Assembly: GCA_963978545.1 (NCBI GenBank)
Contig: OZ021731.1
Coordinates: forward strand, 26,736,093-26,800,092
From: Linyphia triangularis
Taxonomy: Eukaryota > Arthropoda > Arachnida > Araneae > Linyphiidae
Direction: 5' to 3'
Length of the DNA: 64,000 nucleotides
Under the pieces are notes generated by a model, which made no database searches, was not told where the DNA came from, and saw only the letters and a program-made list of their open reading frames with translations. Positions 63,233 through 64,000 of this stretch are shown piece by piece. The translations under genes and the position numbers were made by a program. Every line of letters begins with the position of its first letter. The first letter of the stretch is position 1.

Positions 63233-64000
63233 TAGATATAAAATGGCAGTAGAACTATTTACAACTTGTTTGTTTGTTTTGATGTTGTTTTATGGCGCAT
63301 AGACAAGAACTATTTACAACAGTTTGAAGCTTGTAGAAATAAACAAATCGTTAAAAAAAACTTTTTATACTTGCTACTGACACCAAGAAAAAAATCATCC
63401 CTAATTTAAAAAAAAAGAAAGAAAAAAAAAAAAAAAAAAAGTTTAATTTTTTGCAAATGGACAATTAAAGGGCAACTATTTTATGACTGTTATTTAAAAC
63501 TTTATTGTATTGTCTAATTTTTGGTCTAGATCTTCATTTTAAATCTTCAGATGTCTTGAATCAACCTTAAAGGTTCCCCCTCCCCTATAATTTTTTTAAA
63601 TTGCCATATGGTCCAATGATGAAAATTCGACCTGATGTTTATTTTTGTCTTTAATTATCATTTTCCCGTTGTCTAAATTGTACATACATCAAATCTTATG
63701 ATATGTTGCTTAGGACAGCCTCGATTTAAGTTCGTTCAATCGTTATTTTATGGTTAATACATTTTAATCCAACACTTTTGTGTTTTGCACCTTTAGCTTA
63801 ATGAATCACGTTAACTAATAACATATTACACACGAATCGAGCTTAAACGTACTAAAAGAATATATTAAAAAAAAACTTTCATAGCCTCACAAGACACCAC
63901 GCAGCATAAACGGAATTTTTACATAAACGAATTCAATCTCAGAATGCGGTATGAATTTTCGTTAAGGGTTGACACTTTCGCGTGGTGGCATCCAAAGCTG
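63233..64000. other. No recognised gene
   Basis: AT-rich with A runs near 63420. Nothing recognised up to the window edge. Confidence 0.45.

Overview
This is an AT-rich, repeat-saturated stretch of animal nuclear DNA. The low gene density, small-molecule sulfotransferase genes with an intron in the 5' leader, tRNA-derived SINEs with AACC tails, hAT-like and TTAA-flanked MITEs and very long microsatellites fit an arthropod, most likely an arachnid such as a spider. The species call is inference. No bacterial gene organisation, CRISPR array, rRNA or functional tRNA gene was seen.

The only well-supported intact genes are three tandem minus-strand cytosolic sulfotransferase (SULT) paralogues at 42001-42894, 50757-51653 and 57655-58548. 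Each has its whole 297-298 aa CDS in one exon. In each, 19 nt before the ATG, there is a 3' splice site, so each has an intron in its 5' leader. They sit in a tandem segmental duplication (about 40.1-61.3 kb, roughly 8, 6-8 and 5 kb units) that also carries the intron, a candidate leader exon, a conserved AATAAA downstream of the stop and older MITEs. Insertions present in one unit and absent from another can be dated as post-duplication: a TTAA-flanked 281-bp insert in the SULT1 3' UTR, a 5'-truncated LINE and an 8-bp-TSD MITE in unit 2.

0-20 kb holds CpG-rich islands (near 1.0, 2.4 and 13.5 kb; the last two end in a good 5' splice site), two 8-bp-TSD hAT-like MITEs rich in ATCGAT, a head-to-head SINE pair, a piggyBac-like MITE, and a three-copy TIR family around 16.5, 18.2 and 52.5 kb. 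At 20.2-22.6 kb is a 2.4-kb foldback element with 0.8-1 kb inverted arms and a decayed transposon-type coding region. 22.6-33.7 kb holds SINEs, a 725-bp perfect TATG array and a long-TIR MITE. Two very short plus-strand exons in one continuous reading frame may lie at 33777-34048. A CpG island with CRE and CCAAT motifs lies at 37.6-38.5 kb.

61.4-64 kb holds a 142-bp tandem array, a 43-bp array and a possible Helitron-like end, then a 57-codon coding-like fragment. The region between the genes is mostly transposon debris, and I found no clear new multi-gene system. The most notable signals are the SULT array with its insertion history, the foldback element, the microexon pair and the palindrome around a TA microsatellite at 41.0 kb.
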